Assembly (NCBI RefSeq): GCF_019793435.1
Contig: NZ_JAILYH010000001.1
Coordinates: 62,001-126,000 of the forward strand
Length of the DNA stretch: 64,000 nucleotides
Direction: 5' to 3'
Origin: Rhizobium redzepovicii
Lineage (GTDB): Bacteria > Pseudomonadota > Alphaproteobacteria > Rhizobiales > Rhizobiaceae
Shown here: positions 55,547 to 64,000 of the stretch, piece after piece
Numbering within the stretch: the stretch's first letter is position 1
How the letters are laid out: every line of letters starts with the position of its first letter
Notes under the pieces: model-generated
The model's database searches: none
What the model was told of the DNA's origin: nothing
The model's input: the letters and a program-made list of their open reading frames with translations, nothing else
Made by a program: the position numbers and the translations under genes

Positions 55547-57061
55547 ATGGCGCGCCCGAATATTCTCATCCTGATGGTGGACCAGCTGAACGGGACCTTG
55601 TTTCCCGACGGGCCTGCCGACTTCCTGCATGCGCCGCATCTGAAAGCATTGGCTGAACGTTCCGTGCGCTTCGCCAACACCTATACGGCAAGTCCGCTCT
55701 GTGCGCCGGCGCGGGCGTCCTTCATGTCCGGGCAATTGCCGAGCCGGACGCGCGTCTATGACAATGCCGCGGAATTTGCCTCCGACATTCCGACCTATGC
55801 GCATCATCTGCGCGCCGCCGGATATCAGACGGCGCTATCGGGCAAAATGCATTTCGTCGGCCCAGACCAGCTTCATGGCTTCGAGGAGCGCCTGACGACC
55901 GATATCTACCCTGCCGATTTCGGCTGGACGCCCGACTATAGCAAGCCCGGCGAGCGCATAGACTGGTGGTATCACAATTTGGGTTCGGTGACCGGCGCCG
56001 GCGTTGCCGAGATCACCAACCAGTTGGAATATGACGATGAGGTTGCCTACCACGCCACCCGCAAGCTGTTCGATCTCTCACGCGCCCACGACGGACGCCC
56101 CTGGTGCTTGACCGTCAGCTTCACCCATCCGCACGACCCCTATGTCGCACGCCGCAAATTCTGGGATCTCTATAAAGACTGCCCGGCGCTTGACCCGGCG
56201 GTGGCGCCGATCGCCTTCGAGCAACAGGACCCGCATTCGCAGCGGCTGATGAAAGCTTGCGACCACGAGGCTTTCGACATCAGCCCGGAAGAAATCCGGC
56301 GCGCAAGGCGGGGCTACTTCGCCAATATCTCCTATGTCGACGAGAAGATCGGCGACATGCTCGGCGTGCTGGAACGGACCCGCATGGCCGACAACACGAT
56401 CATCCTCTTCGTTTCTGATCACGGCGACATGCTCGGCGACCGCGGCCTCTGGTTCAAGATGAACTTCTTCGAAGGATCGGCGCGCGTCCCGCTGATGATT
56501 GCTGCACCCGGCTGGAAGCCGAAACGCATCGATCAGCCGGTCTCCAACCTCGACGTGACGCCGACGCTCGCCGGTCTTGCCGGGATCGACATCACCGCGT
56601 TGAAACCATGGACCGAGGGCGAGGATCTCGCGGGCCTCGCCGAGGGTACCGGCAGCCGCAGTCCCGTGCCGATGGAATATGCCGCTGAAGGTTCCGAAGC
56701 GCCGCTCGTTTGCCTCAGGGACGGGCGCTACAAGCTTTCGCTCTGCGACAAGGACCCGCCGATGCTGTTCGACCTAGAAGCCGATCCTCAGGAGCTGGAC
56801 AATCTGGCGGGAAAGCCGGCGCATGTAGACACCCTGGCGAGGCTTGCCGACCAGGCTAGGCGGCGCTGGAACCTTGCCGATTTCGATGCAGCCGTGCGCG
56901 AAAGCCAGGCGCGCCGCTGGGTGGTCTACGCGGCGCTGCGCAACGGCGCTTATTATCCCTGGGACTACCAGCCGCTGCAGAAGGCCTCGGAGCGCTATAT
57001 GCGCAACCACATGGACCTGAACGTGCTCGAGGAAAACCAGAGGTTTCCGCGCCAGGAATGA
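55547..57061 (+). CDS. betC: Choline-sulfatase
   Basis: 504 residues. Hydrolyses choline-O-sulfate to choline and sulfate. MARPNILILMVDQLNGTLFPD gives metal-binding Asp residues, SPLCAPARASFMSGQLPSRT the Cys-x-Pro-x-Arg sulfatase motif (Cys becomes formylglycine), SGKMHFVG the conserved Lys/His, and LFVSDHGDMLGDRGLW the second metal site. The C-terminal WNLADFDAAVRESQARR and YYPWDYQPL are choline-sulfatase specific. No other bet genes adjoin; provides choline for osmoprotection or carbon/sulfur. Confidence 0.95.
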   Translation: MARPNILILMVDQLNGTLFPDGPADFLHAPHLKALAERSVRFANTYTASPLCAPARASFMSGQLPSRTRVYDNAAEFASDIPTYAHHLRAAGYQTALSGKMHFVGPDQLHGFEERLTTDIYPADFGWTPDYSKPGERIDWWYHNLGSVTGAGVAEITNQLEYDDEVAYHATRKLFDLSRAHDGRPWCLTVSFTHPHDPYVARRKFWDLYKDCPALDPAVAPIAFEQQDPHSQRLMKACDHEAFDISPEEIRRARRGYFANISYVDEKIGDMLGVLERTRMADNTIILFVSDHGDMLGDRGLWFKMNFFEGSARVPLMIAAPGWKPKRIDQPVSNLDVTPTLAGLAGIDITALKPWTEGEDLAGLAEGTGSRSPVPMEYAAEGSEAPLVCLRDGRYKLSLCDKDPPMLFDLEADPQELDNLAGKPAHVDTLARLADQARRRWNLADFDAAVRESQARRWVVYAALRNGAYYPWDYQPLQKASERYMRNHMDLNVLEENQRFPRQE

Positions 57062-57079
57062 GCGCGAAATCCTTTGGGA

Positions 57080-57940
57080 TCAGGCCGTCCTGCGCGCCGG
57101 CGCCTCGCGCAGGAAATCCTCGATGAACTGCTTCTGCAGCAGGATGCCGTCCCATTCGTCGGGGAAGAAGGGCGAGTCGTAGATCAGCGTGAAGGGGCCG
57201 GCGTAACCGGCCCGCTCGCACATCTCCAGGCACTTGCGGTAATCCTCTGCATCGAGGCCGGCAACGGTGTAATCGGCCTTGGCATGGCAGATTTCCGCCC
57301 GGCGCATGATGTCGGCGAGACCCTCGTATTTCGCGGGCGCTGCCCAATTGCCGAGGTCGCCGTTGAGGCCGACCTTGGCGTCCAGCCGATCCAGCAGCCA
57401 GTTCATCTCCACGGGCGACGGCAGCAGGTCGAACCAGTTCTCGACGACGACGCGCACACCGCTACCTTCGGCTTTTTCGGCCAACCAGCCGAGGTGACGG
57501 GCGGCACGGCTCAGGTTTTCCTCGGTCGGCTTCTGCTTGCCGGCGATGACGCGCATTCTCTGCGCTCCAAGGGAAGCGGCGATATCGATCCACTGCGCCA
57601 TCCATCTGACGTCGCGTTCAGCCGTCTCGGGATGGCTTGGATCGCCGTCCTCGACGAGCAGTGTCTGGAACAACACGTCCGAGGCCGTCATTGCGTCGCG
57701 CAATTCACTTAGATAGCCGGCCTCAAGGCTCGGCAGATGGAAGGAACATATCTCCAGACGATTGACGCCCCGCGCCGCAAGCGCCGCCGGCATATCGATC
57801 AGTGCCGCGGCACCAGGGCCATAGGGTTCTTTCGGCGCAGAACTTTTGTCAGGATCGGGGCTGTAGCCATAAACGGCACCGAGCAGCCGATGCAGCGACC
57901 ACGTCGAAACAGCGAAGCGTCCGTTTTGCAAGATCTGCAC
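57080..57940 (-). CDS. Sugar phosphate isomerase/epimerase-like (xylose isomerase TIM barrel)
   Basis: 286 residues of the AP_endonuc_2 family: FAVSTWSLHRLLG, NRLEICSFHLPSL, GVRVVVENWFDLLPSPVEMNWLLDRLD (metal Glu), LNGDLGNWAAPAKYEG, EICHAKADY (metal His/Asp). Start is GTG 57940, with GGGAGGAAG six bases upstream; a longer version lacks a site. Members isomerise or epimerise sugars or act on inositol derivatives. Convergent with betC; no pathway neighbours. Confidence 0.88.
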   Translation of the reverse strand: MQILQNGRFAVSTWSLHRLLGAVYGYSPDPDKSSAPKEPYGPGAAALIDMPAALAARGVNRLEICSFHLPSLEAGYLSELRDAMTASDVLFQTLLVEDGDPSHPETAERDVRWMAQWIDIAASLGAQRMRVIAGKQKPTEENLSRAARHLGWLAEKAEGSGVRVVVENWFDLLPSPVEMNWLLDRLDAKVGLNGDLGNWAAPAKYEGLADIMRRAEICHAKADYTVAGLDAEDYRKCLEMCERAGYAGPFTLIYDSPFFPDEWDGILLQKQFIEDFLREAPARRTA

Positions 57941-58005
57941 GTGCCTTCCTCCCAGATTTCCTCCTGCCATCAATCGCAATAAAAGCCCGGCGGTTCAATT
58001 GCCAA

Positions 58006-59376
58006 TCAGGCGAAATCGCCGCGGATGACCGGCTCGGCGGCTAGGGCAACTCCCAGCAGCGCTTCGTCGCGACGGGCGGTGGCCGAGAGCAGCAGGCCGA
58101 CCGGCATGCCGAAGGCACCCGTGCCGCAGGGGATGGAGACGGCGCACCAGTCGAGGAAATTGCCGAGCGCGGTGTTGCGCAGCGTCTTGTTGTTGGTCGC
58201 GAAGAACAGCTCGTCGTCCTGCTCCAGCGGACCGATTGGCGGCGCGACATGGGCGACCGTCGGAAAAGCGAGCAGGCGGTCGCCGACAAGGCGCTCGACA
58301 TCCGCGATCATCCGTTTGCGCGCATCGAGGATCGCCAGGTAATCGGCCAGGGTCGTCCTGCTTCCCAGGCGGGTGCGCATGACGACGCGGTGGTCCATCC
58401 TGTCCGCGTCCGGTCCGGCCAAGCGCTCATGGTGAAGTGCGAAAGCTTCGGCGGTGACCAGCGGGCCATATCTCGTCATCAGATCGAAAATCACGTCGAA
58501 GGCGGGAATGACGGCACGGGCAACATGGGCGCCGGCCCTTTGAAGCCGTTCCAAACCGGCCTCGAAGGCGGCGATGACGCCCGGTTCGGCTCCGTCGAAG
58601 ACGATATTTTCAGGCACGAGCAGTTCCAGACCCTGCAACGGACGCTCGACGACGTCAGGCGCGATCCGGCCGCGCATCGCCGCATCGATCCACACCGCAT
58701 CCCTGACGCTGCGGCAGAGCGGCCCCAGCGAATCCAGGCTCTTGGCCAGCGGATAGACGCCTTCCATCGCATGACGGCCGCGGGTCGCCTTGTAGCCGAC
58801 AATGCCGTTGAAGGCGGCGGGAATGCGCACCGAGCCGCCGGTGTCCGTGCCCATCGCGACCGGCACCAGGCCGGCTGCGACGGCGACACCGGCACCCGAG
58901 GACGAGCCGCCCGGAATGCGCGGGAGATCGGTGCCACGCGGATTGACCGGCGTACCGTAGTGCGGATTGATGCCGAGGCCGGAAAAGGCGAATTCACTCA
59001 TATTGGTGCGGCCGATAGCGACCATGCCCGCCTGCCTGAGGAAGCCGACGACGGCCGCATCGCGCCTGGCCGGCGCATCGGCGGCCAGCACGACGGATCC
59101 CGCCGTCGTCGCCAGGCCTTCGATATCGAAAAGATCCTTCCAGGCGATTGGAACGCCGTCCAGCAATCCGAGCGATCGGCCTTCCCGCAGACGTTTGGAA
59201 GAGGCGCGCGCTTCCTCCATCGCGCGGCTTTCGGTCAACGTGGTGAAGACCGCCTTGTCGGCATAATCAGCGATGGTGCCGAAGAAAGCCTCGGCCACAT
59301 CGACCGGATCGGCCGCGCCGCCTTGAATGAGGACGGAAAGCTGGGCGACCGACATCGCGCCGAAGGATTTGCTCAT
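58006..59376 (-). CDS. Amidase (amidase signature family)
   Basis: 456 residues with the amidase signature triad: Lys in GVPIAWKDLFD (near 80), Ser in PGGSSSGAGVAVAAG (cis-Ser) and Ser nucleophile in GTDTGGSVRIPAAFNG. The family hydrolyses amides, including indoleacetamide and aryl amides; the substrate is not identifiable. ATG 59376 (MSKSFGAMSV) is the best start, though the ribosome-binding site is weak. It stands alone. Confidence 0.92.
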   Translation of the reverse strand: MSKSFGAMSVAQLSVLIQGGAADPVDVAEAFFGTIADYADKAVFTTLTESRAMEEARASSKRLREGRSLGLLDGVPIAWKDLFDIEGLATTAGSVVLAADAPARRDAAVVGFLRQAGMVAIGRTNMSEFAFSGLGINPHYGTPVNPRGTDLPRIPGGSSSGAGVAVAAGLVPVAMGTDTGGSVRIPAAFNGIVGYKATRGRHAMEGVYPLAKSLDSLGPLCRSVRDAVWIDAAMRGRIAPDVVERPLQGLELLVPENIVFDGAEPGVIAAFEAGLERLQRAGAHVARAVIPAFDVIFDLMTRYGPLVTAEAFALHHERLAGPDADRMDHRVVMRTRLGSRTTLADYLAILDARKRMIADVERLVGDRLLAFPTVAHVAPPIGPLEQDDELFFATNNKTLRNTALGNFLDWCAVSIPCGTGAFGMPVGLLLSATARRDEALLGVALAAEPVIRGDFA

Positions 59377-59614
59377 GGGACGATCCACAGAAAGATGATC
59401 CTCTGGACTACCCCGGATCATTCCGGCGAGCCAGAGCATCACGATATTTTGCATTTATTAGGACGATTTTTTGAACACTGAGTTTGCAGATTGCCCCTTC
59501 AATTGCCGCGATTAAAGACACACATGCTGCACGCATGCGGGAGTCGGTCCGCCATGAGGGTTGAGAGTTTATTCTTGAGAGGCCGGCGCCGCATGTGTTG
59601 CAGGAGTAATTTAG

Positions 59615-59929
59615 ATGACAGATTGTGAAACTTTGACCCATCGCCAGGATATGGTGACCCTCCATGTGAAAGAGGACGAAACCACCGGCTTGGGGGAGCG
59701 CGACTATGTGGAACATGTCAGCGCCCAGAAACTTTCGGGCTTCGAGCGCATTGTCGTCGTCGCCGCGCTGGCTCTCTTGAGCTTTGTCGGTTTCGCCGCA
59801 TATTCTTCCAATGAGACGGACCCGGTGACGACATCGGCCATCGCTGCCCCCGCCGGCGACAGCGCGCCGCACCATCAGCCTTACGGCCATTGCCGTGAGA
59901 GCAGCCCATACGCTGAAAGGGTCTGCTGA
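59615..59929 (+). CDS. Small membrane-anchored protein, 104 residues
   Basis: An N-terminal cytoplasmic part (MTDCETLTHRQDMVTLHVKED) is followed by one membrane segment (IVVVAALALLSFVGFAAY) and a short tail ending in PHHQPYGHCRESSPYAERVC with two cysteines. AGGAG precedes ATG 59615. I do not recognise a family; a conserved rhizobial unknown is likely. Confidence 0.65.
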   Translation: MTDCETLTHRQDMVTLHVKEDETTGLGERDYVEHVSAQKLSGFERIVVVAALALLSFVGFAAYSSNETDPVTTSAIAAPAGDSAPHHQPYGHCRESSPYAERVC

Positions 59930-60019
59930 AGGCGAGCTCGGCTCGCGCGGGTAAAATCACCTCGCCGGGCATGGAGACCTTGGCCCAGGCTGCATAATGC
60001 AGGAAAAGGGAAAAGGACC

Positions 60020-60451
60020 ATGGCCGGTGATATCGATTACAATCTCGACCGTTTCGTCGACGCTCAGAACGGCGTCTACGAAAAAGCGCTATCGGAGCTG
60101 AAAGCCGGGCGCAAGACCTCCCACTGGATGTGGTTCATCTTCCCGCAGATATCAGGTCTCGGCACCTCGCCAATGGCGGAAAAATACGCGATCCGCTCGG
60201 CTGAGGAAGCCGCCGCCTATCTCGCCGATCCCATTCTCTCCAGCCGGCTGCTGCGCTGCGTCGAGGCGATCCTGTCGGTGGAGGGCCGATCGGCGCATGA
60301 GATCCTCGGTTCGCCCGATGACCTGAAGCTGCGCTCGTCAATGACCTTGTTTGCCGCAATCAGCGACCATGGCTCGCCCTTTCACCGCGTGATCGAGCGT
60401 TTCTATCAAGGGAAATTCGACGACCGGACGATGGATATCCTCCGGACTTAG
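60020..60451 (+). CDS. DUF1810 family protein
   Basis: 143 residues. YNLDRFVDAQNGVYEKALSELKAGRKTSHWMWFIFPQI and MAEKYAIRSAEEAAAYLADP are the DUF1810 hallmark; ILGSPDDLKLRSSMTLF follows. It is a small cytoplasmic protein whose family function is not established. AAAAGGACC before ATG. Confidence 0.88.
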   Translation: MAGDIDYNLDRFVDAQNGVYEKALSELKAGRKTSHWMWFIFPQISGLGTSPMAEKYAIRSAEEAAAYLADPILSSRLLRCVEAILSVEGRSAHEILGSPDDLKLRSSMTLFAAISDHGSPFHRVIERFYQGKFDDRTMDILRT

Positions 60452-60553
60452 AATAGGTGATTTGGGTCCGGTCGGCCCAATGTCGCCCGAGACTGCTCAC
60501 AGCTTTCCGCACTCTCTAACTTAGAACAGGATTCAGGCAGGCCGGGCTTGAAA

Positions 60554-60751
60554 TCATCCTGTTCTGGCGCCCCGGCCTGCTTCCAGCTCGTCAATTTCGT
60601 CGGAAATTTCGCTCAGCCGCTGACGCAGGTCGCTGTCGGTGCCGTCATCGACCTCTTCCTCGCCGAAACAATAGCGCGCATCGTGAAGCTCCAGCTTGGC
60701 TTCGAGTTCGGCACGTTTGGCATACAGGCGCTTGAGATAGACGTAGTTCAT
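60554..60751 (-). CDS. Hypothetical coiled-coil protein, 65 residues
   Basis: MNYVYLKRLYAKRAELEAKLELHDARYCFGEEEVDDG and then LRQRLSEISDEIDELEAG is rich in heptad-like Leu/Ile and acid residues, so it likely forms a coiled coil. GGGAG lies directly before the ATG. No family assigned. Confidence 0.55.
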   Translation of the reverse strand: MNYVYLKRLYAKRAELEAKLELHDARYCFGEEEVDDGTDSDLRQRLSEISDEIDELEAGRGARTG

Positions 60752-60822
60752 CTCCCGGTCTCCACTTGTCCTCCGGTGACGGAAAAACGGTATGGAAGCG
60801 GTAAGGTTCCCGAAAAACCGGT

Positions 60823-61446
60823 TCAGGCGAAAGAGGCGATCGCCGCATTGCAGGCCTTGGCGAAATGACCGCAGCAGCTGGCAGCACCCATCGCCTGGCG
60901 GCTGACGCGAGCACCTTCGAGCAGCAGCGTCAGCGTATCGGCAAGAAGCTCCGGCTCGCGCGCATTGGCCGCCGAACAGAGCGCGGCCAGACGATCACGC
61001 TGTTCTGCCTTGTGGCGCTCGATCATCTCGTGGGCGGGATGACCCTCGCCCTTCAGTTCGATGGCGGCATTGGCGAGATCGCAGCCGGCGGGCTCGCCGT
61101 TCAGACATTGCGCCCGCATCTCCACCCAAGCGTAGAGCTGGGCGCGCGGATTGCCGGGATAGGCCGCCTCCAGCTCGCGCCAGATCGCACCCGCCTTTTC
61201 CGACGCGCGGCGCAGCGTCTCGCAGACAAGCTCGTCCTTCGAGCCGAAATGCCGGTAGAGCGTCATCTTGTTGGTCAGAGCCGCGTCGGCGATGGCATCG
61301 ACGCCGATGCCGCGGATGCCGCGCTCGCGGAAAAGCTCCGAGGCGGTCGAGACGATACGTTCCCGCGGCGGGATGCGATCTTCTGGGACGGCTGCGGAGA
61401 TTTCATTCGAAGTTTCTGATTTTTTTGCGGACGTAGTCCTTGACAT
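60823..61446 (-). CDS. TetR family transcriptional regulator
   Basis: 207 residues. The N-terminal HTH reads IRGIGVDAIADAALTNKMTLYRHFGSKDELV (about 43-73). The C-terminal half has several cysteines (AQCLNGEPAGCDLANA, GAASCCGHFAKAC) typical of a subgroup with TetR_C. A family repressor, probably self-controlled through the repeats at 61462-61491, and probably controlling the divergent 71-residue gene. Confidence 0.9.
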   Translation of the reverse strand: MSRTTSAKKSETSNEISAAVPEDRIPPRERIVSTASELFRERGIRGIGVDAIADAALTNKMTLYRHFGSKDELVCETLRRASEKAGAIWRELEAAYPGNPRAQLYAWVEMRAQCLNGEPAGCDLANAAIELKGEGHPAHEMIERHKAEQRDRLAALCSAANAREPELLADTLTLLLEGARVSRQAMGAASCCGHFAKACNAAIASFA

Positions 61447-61461
61447 CGATGTGACCGATCG

Positions 61462-61491
61462 GTAACAAATGCATTGTTACTTACCGGTAAC
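61462..61491. promoter_or_regulatory. Candidate TetR operators
   Basis: GTAACA-N7-TGTTAC (61462-61480) is a perfect inverted repeat, and the 10 bp palindrome TTACCGGTAA (61481-61490) follows directly. Together they place four GTAAC-type half-sites within 30 bp, starting 15 bp upstream of the TetR start codon. Two-dimer binding would be possible. Confidence 0.65.
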
Positions 61492-61570
61492 ACCACCAAA
61501 CGCGAAAGTCAATGAGAACACGGCAGCGCAAAGTGGAACACGGGCGACCGCCCACGAAAGGAGGACAACC

Positions 61571-61786
61571 ATGAGAAAGACCAGAGACGACCTGACGATA
61601 TCCGAAGCCCTTCGCGACCCCCTGATCGCCATGGTGTTGCGCGCCGACGGCGTGAAGCTTGAAGATTTCAAGCAACTCCTTGAGACGGCCGCCGGCAAAC
61701 GCGAACCGCGCTCGACGCCGGTCGGCAACATCATTGGAGCGATCGCAAACCGCACCAATCTGCCGGCGATGCCCTGCTTCGGCTGA
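61571..61786 (+). CDS. Hypothetical protein, 71 residues
   Basis: MRKTRDDLTISEALRDPLIAMVLRADGVKLEDFKQLLETAA, small and basic at the start, ending in NLPAMPCFG. AAAGGAGG six bases before ATG 61571 is strong. It is divergent from the TetR gene and shares the repeat region, so it may be its target. Function unknown; similar short proteins occur in rhizobia. Confidence 0.7.
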   Translation: MRKTRDDLTISEALRDPLIAMVLRADGVKLEDFKQLLETAAGKREPRSTPVGNIIGAIANRTNLPAMPCFG

Positions 61787-61841
61787 ACACGCTGCCTGAA
61801 AATTTCGGGGGATCTCTCCCTGCCCCCGTCAAGGGCTGTCG

Positions 61842-62372
61842 TCAGATAGAGGCGGCGGCCCTTGCTGCTTGATCATAGTGGCCGGAAAGCGCCCTGAGCG
61901 TCGCCGCCACCGCCGATGCCGCTGCGGCATCGAGCCCCAACCCCTTGACCGATTCCACCAGCAGCGCTTCGCGCACCGCCCGATATTTCAGGCAGATTTC
62001 CAAGCCCTTTTCGGTGGCGGCGATCAGCTTCTCCTTGCCTGCACGCGTGCTTTTCACGAGGCCGCGCTTTTCCAGCTTCTTGATCGCATAAATCACCAGA
62101 TGAGTATCCTCGACGCCGAGCACGCTGCACAGATCGCCGAGCCGTTTCGGCCGCTGCCGGTGCGCCACCGAATGCAGCACCAGAACGTCGATCGGGGCGC
62201 ATCCAGGCTCGCCAGCCGCCGTCATGCAGCGTACCATCCAGCGGTCGAAGGCATTGCCGGCGAGGATAAGGCCGAACTCCAGCTCCGAAAGAGCCGGAAG
62301 CGCGCCATCGGCCAGATGTGCGGAGGAGACGATCGGCCCGATTTCCGCTTGTCTTCCACGCCCATCTGTCAT
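61842..62372 (-). CDS. MarR-like winged-helix regulator
   Basis: 176 residues; winged-helix core IDVLVLHSVAHRQRPKRLGDLCSVLGVEDTHLVIYAIKKLEKRGLVKSTRAGKEKLIAATEKG, typical of MarR-like DNA-binding proteins (HTH_27 type). GGAGGGTG precedes ATG 62372; a longer reading from 62417 has no site. It is divergent from the hydantoinase gene and likely controls it through the operator at 62402-62427. Hydantoinase-linked regulators of this size are common in rhizobia. Confidence 0.85.
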   Translation of the reverse strand: MTDGRGRQAEIGPIVSSAHLADGALPALSELEFGLILAGNAFDRWMVRCMTAAGEPGCAPIDVLVLHSVAHRQRPKRLGDLCSVLGVEDTHLVIYAIKKLEKRGLVKSTRAGKEKLIAATEKGLEICLKYRAVREALLVESVKGLGLDAAAASAVAATLRALSGHYDQAARAAASI

Positions 62373-62401
62373 GTCCACCCTCCATGATCCGAGAGGAAAC
62401 G

Positions 62402-62427
62402 TTGACATTTTATCCATAAATCGTCAA
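62402..62427. promoter_or_regulatory. Candidate MarR operator overlapping the hydantoinase promoter
   Basis: Two nested inverted repeats share the same centre: TTGAC (62402-62406) with GTCAA (62423-62427), and TTTAT (62409-62413) with ATAAA (62416-62420). TTGACA is also a possible -35 box of the hydantoinase promoter, so binding would block the polymerase. Confidence 0.65.
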
Positions 62428-62457
62428 TAAATTTTCAGTTCAACAGGAGGCCGGACG

Positions 62458-64000
62458 ATGGGCGGACAGTGGGATTTCTGGATCGATCGCGGCGGCACCT
62501 TCACCGATATCGTCGCACGCCGTCCCGACGGTGCGCTGATCGCCCACAAGCTGCTTTCGGAAAATCCGGAAGCCTATCGCGACCCGGCCGTGCACGGCAT
62601 TCGCGAACTGCTCGGGCTCAAAGCCGGTGATCCTGTCCCTTCCGAGCGCATCGGCGCGGTGAAGATGGGAACGACGGTCGCCACCAATGCGCTCTTGGAA
62701 CGCAAGGGGGATCCGACCCTCCTGGTGACGACCAAAGGTTTCCGCGATGCGCTGGAGATCGGCTACCAGGCCCGCGCCGATATCTTCGCCAAGAAGATCG
62801 TCAAGCCGGAACTGCTCTATGCCGGCGTCATCGAGGCCGACGAGCGCGTGCTGGCGGACGGCACGGTGGAACGTCCGCTCGACGAGGGCAGGCTGCGGCA
62901 GGCGCTCGAAGCCGCCTATGCCGAGGGCCTGCGCGCCGTCGCCATCGTCTTCGTGCACGCCTACCGCTATCCCGAGCATGAGCAACGGGCCGCCGCCATC
63001 GCGCGCGCGATCGGCTTCACACAAATCTCGCCCTCGCACGTCGTTTCCCCGCTGATCAAGCTCGTCGGCCGCGGCGACACTGCCGTCGTCGACGCCTATC
63101 TGTCCCCGGTTCTCCGGCGCTATGTCGATCAGGTCGCCACCGAACTCGGCGCCGTCGAGGGGCAAGGCCCGAAGCTGATGTTCATGCAGTCCTCCGGCGG
63201 GCTGACCGACGCGCATCTGTTCCAGGGTAAGGATGCGATCCTCTCAGGCCCCGCCGGCGGCGTGGTCGGCGCGGTCGAGGTGTCGCGCATTGCCGGCTTC
63301 GGCCAGATGATCGGCTTCGACATGGGCGGCACCTCGACGGATGTGTCGCATTACGACGGTGAACTGGAGCGCGCCTTCGAGACCGAAGTCGCCGGCGTGC
63401 GCATGCGCGCGCCGATGATGAAGATCCACACGGTGGCCGCCGGCGGCGGTTCGATCCTGAGCTTTGACGGTTCGCGCTTCCGCGTCGGCCCTGAATCAGC
63501 CGGCGCCACGCCCGGCCCGAAATCCTATCGCCGCGGCGGCCCGCTCACCGTCACCGACGCCAACATCATGACCGGCAAGCTCCTCCCGGAATTCTTCCCG
63601 GCGATCTTCGGCCCGAGACAGGACCAGCCGCTCGATGCCGGGGCGGTGCACGCCGCCTTTGCCGAGATGGCAAAGACGATCGGCGGCGGTCGGACGGCTG
63701 AGGACGCCGCCGACGGTTTCCTCGCCATCGCTGTCGAGAACATGGCCAATGCCATCAAAAAGATCTCGGTCCAGCGCGGTTATGACGTTTCGGGCTATGC
63801 GCTCACCTGTTTCGGCGGCGCCGGCGGCCAGCATGCCTGCCTCGTCGCCGATAGCCTCGGCATGAAAAGAGTGCTGATCCACCCCTTCTCCGGCATCCTT
63901 TCGGCCTATGGCATGGGCCTCGCCGATATCCGCGCCACCCGCCAGCGCGCGGTGCTGACCGAACTTGCTACGGCGTTGGTGACGATCGGCGAGATCAGGG
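62458..64000 (+). CDS. hyuA: Hydantoinase/oxoprolinase (HyuA-like), partial
   Basis: 514 residues are visible and the gene continues beyond the window. [19 protein letters not shown] (the family's acidic metal/ATP start), [31 protein letters not shown] and [30 protein letters not shown] are the HyuA/5-oxoprolinase signatures. It hydrolyses hydantoin or 5-oxoproline with ATP, alone or fused with a HyuB part. GGAGG precedes ATG 62458. The MarR-like gene is divergent. Whether a HyuB domain follows in the same protein cannot be seen. Confidence 0.93.
   Translation, partial: MGGQWDFWIDRGGTFTDIVARRPDGALIAHKLLSENPEAYRDPAVHGIRELLGLKAGDPVPSERIGAVKMGTTVATNALLERKGDPTLLVTTKGFRDALEIGYQARADIFAKKIVKPELLYAGVIEADERVLADGTVERPLDEGRLRQALEAAYAEGLRAVAIVFVHAYRYPEHEQRAAAIARAIGFTQISPSHVVSPLIKLVGRGDTAVVDAYLSPVLRRYVDQVATELGAVEGQGPKLMFMQSSGGLTDAHLFQGKDAILSGPAGGVVGAVEVSRIAGFGQMIGFDMGGTSTDVSHYDGELERAFETEVAGVRMRAPMMKIHTVAAGGGSILSFDGSRFRVGPESAGATPGPKSYRRGGPLTVTDANIMTGKLLPEFFPAIFGPRQDQPLDAGAVHAAFAEMAKTIGGGRTAEDAADGFLAIAVENMANAIKKISVQRGYDVSGYALTCFGGAGGQHACLVADSLGMKRVLIHPFSGILSAYGMGLADIRATRQRAVLTELATALVTIGEIR

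Noticed and set aside
61806-61828. CGGGGG/CCCCCG hairpin between convergent genes
   Set aside because: Long loop and no U tract; probably chance in high-GC DNA or a weak bidirectional stop.

Overview
The window looks like a replicon segment of a Rhizobium species, probably of the R. leguminosarum/etli group. The grounds are gene content and order, not a database search: an asparagine catabolism operon in the ansP-ansA-ansB order described in R. etli, a thiMED salvage operon behind a TPP riboswitch, several complete sugar and peptide ABC importers, choline-sulfatase beside a LysR regulator, high GC codon use, and one intergenic palindrome of a type common in rhizobia. No rRNA, tRNA, CRISPR array, transposase or replication gene was recognised.

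Layout. 1-5.2 kb: a monosaccharide ABC importer with an Idh/MocA-type dehydrogenase (minus strand), divergent from a LacI regulator; a perfect 8+8 bp inverted repeat lies between them. 5.6-6.6 kb: remains of an MFS transporter and a GH32 glycosidase. 6.7-8.4 kb: a CMD-family protein and a TauD-type dioxygenase. 8.4-14.3 kb: asparagine/aspartate operon (permease, class 3 asparaginase, aspartase) with two tandem GntR/FadR paralogues. The asparaginase reading frame is broken at a (CG)5 tract. 14.3-17.4 kb: sparse region with three small unknown proteins. 17.4-26.3 kb: an operon encoding a peptide-type ABC importer, a RidA protein, a SelA-like PLP enzyme and an AllE-like cupin, with a divergent DUF1349 gene.

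26.3-41.8 kb: a contact-dependent inhibition (CDI) locus: IalB-like periplasmic protein, CdiB, two lipoproteins, a 2590-residue CdiA ending in an Ntox21-like toxin, a small immunity gene directly at its stop codon, then an AT-richer train of five or six more immunity-like genes. 42.5-45.0 kb: TPP riboswitch, thiM, thiE, thiD and an intrinsic terminator. 45.1-52.0 kb: GNAT, NagZ-like GH3 and a complete family-5 ABC importer in one operon. 52.0-64.0 kb: mixed single genes: VOC protein, spermidine-synthase-like protein, HpcH/HpaI aldolase, LysR plus choline-sulfatase, sugar isomerase, amidase, DUF1810, TetR, MarR-like regulator and a hydantoinase/oxoprolinase running off the end.

Themes. Most genes concern scavenging of nitrogen and carbon compounds and competition. 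In all three ABC operons a strong hairpin follows the binding-protein gene and precedes the first permease gene, which suggests a common way of making more binding protein than membrane components. The parts most worth follow-up are the CDI locus with its accessory proteins, the RidA/SelA-like/AllE-like operon of unknown substrate, and the frameshifted asparaginase.
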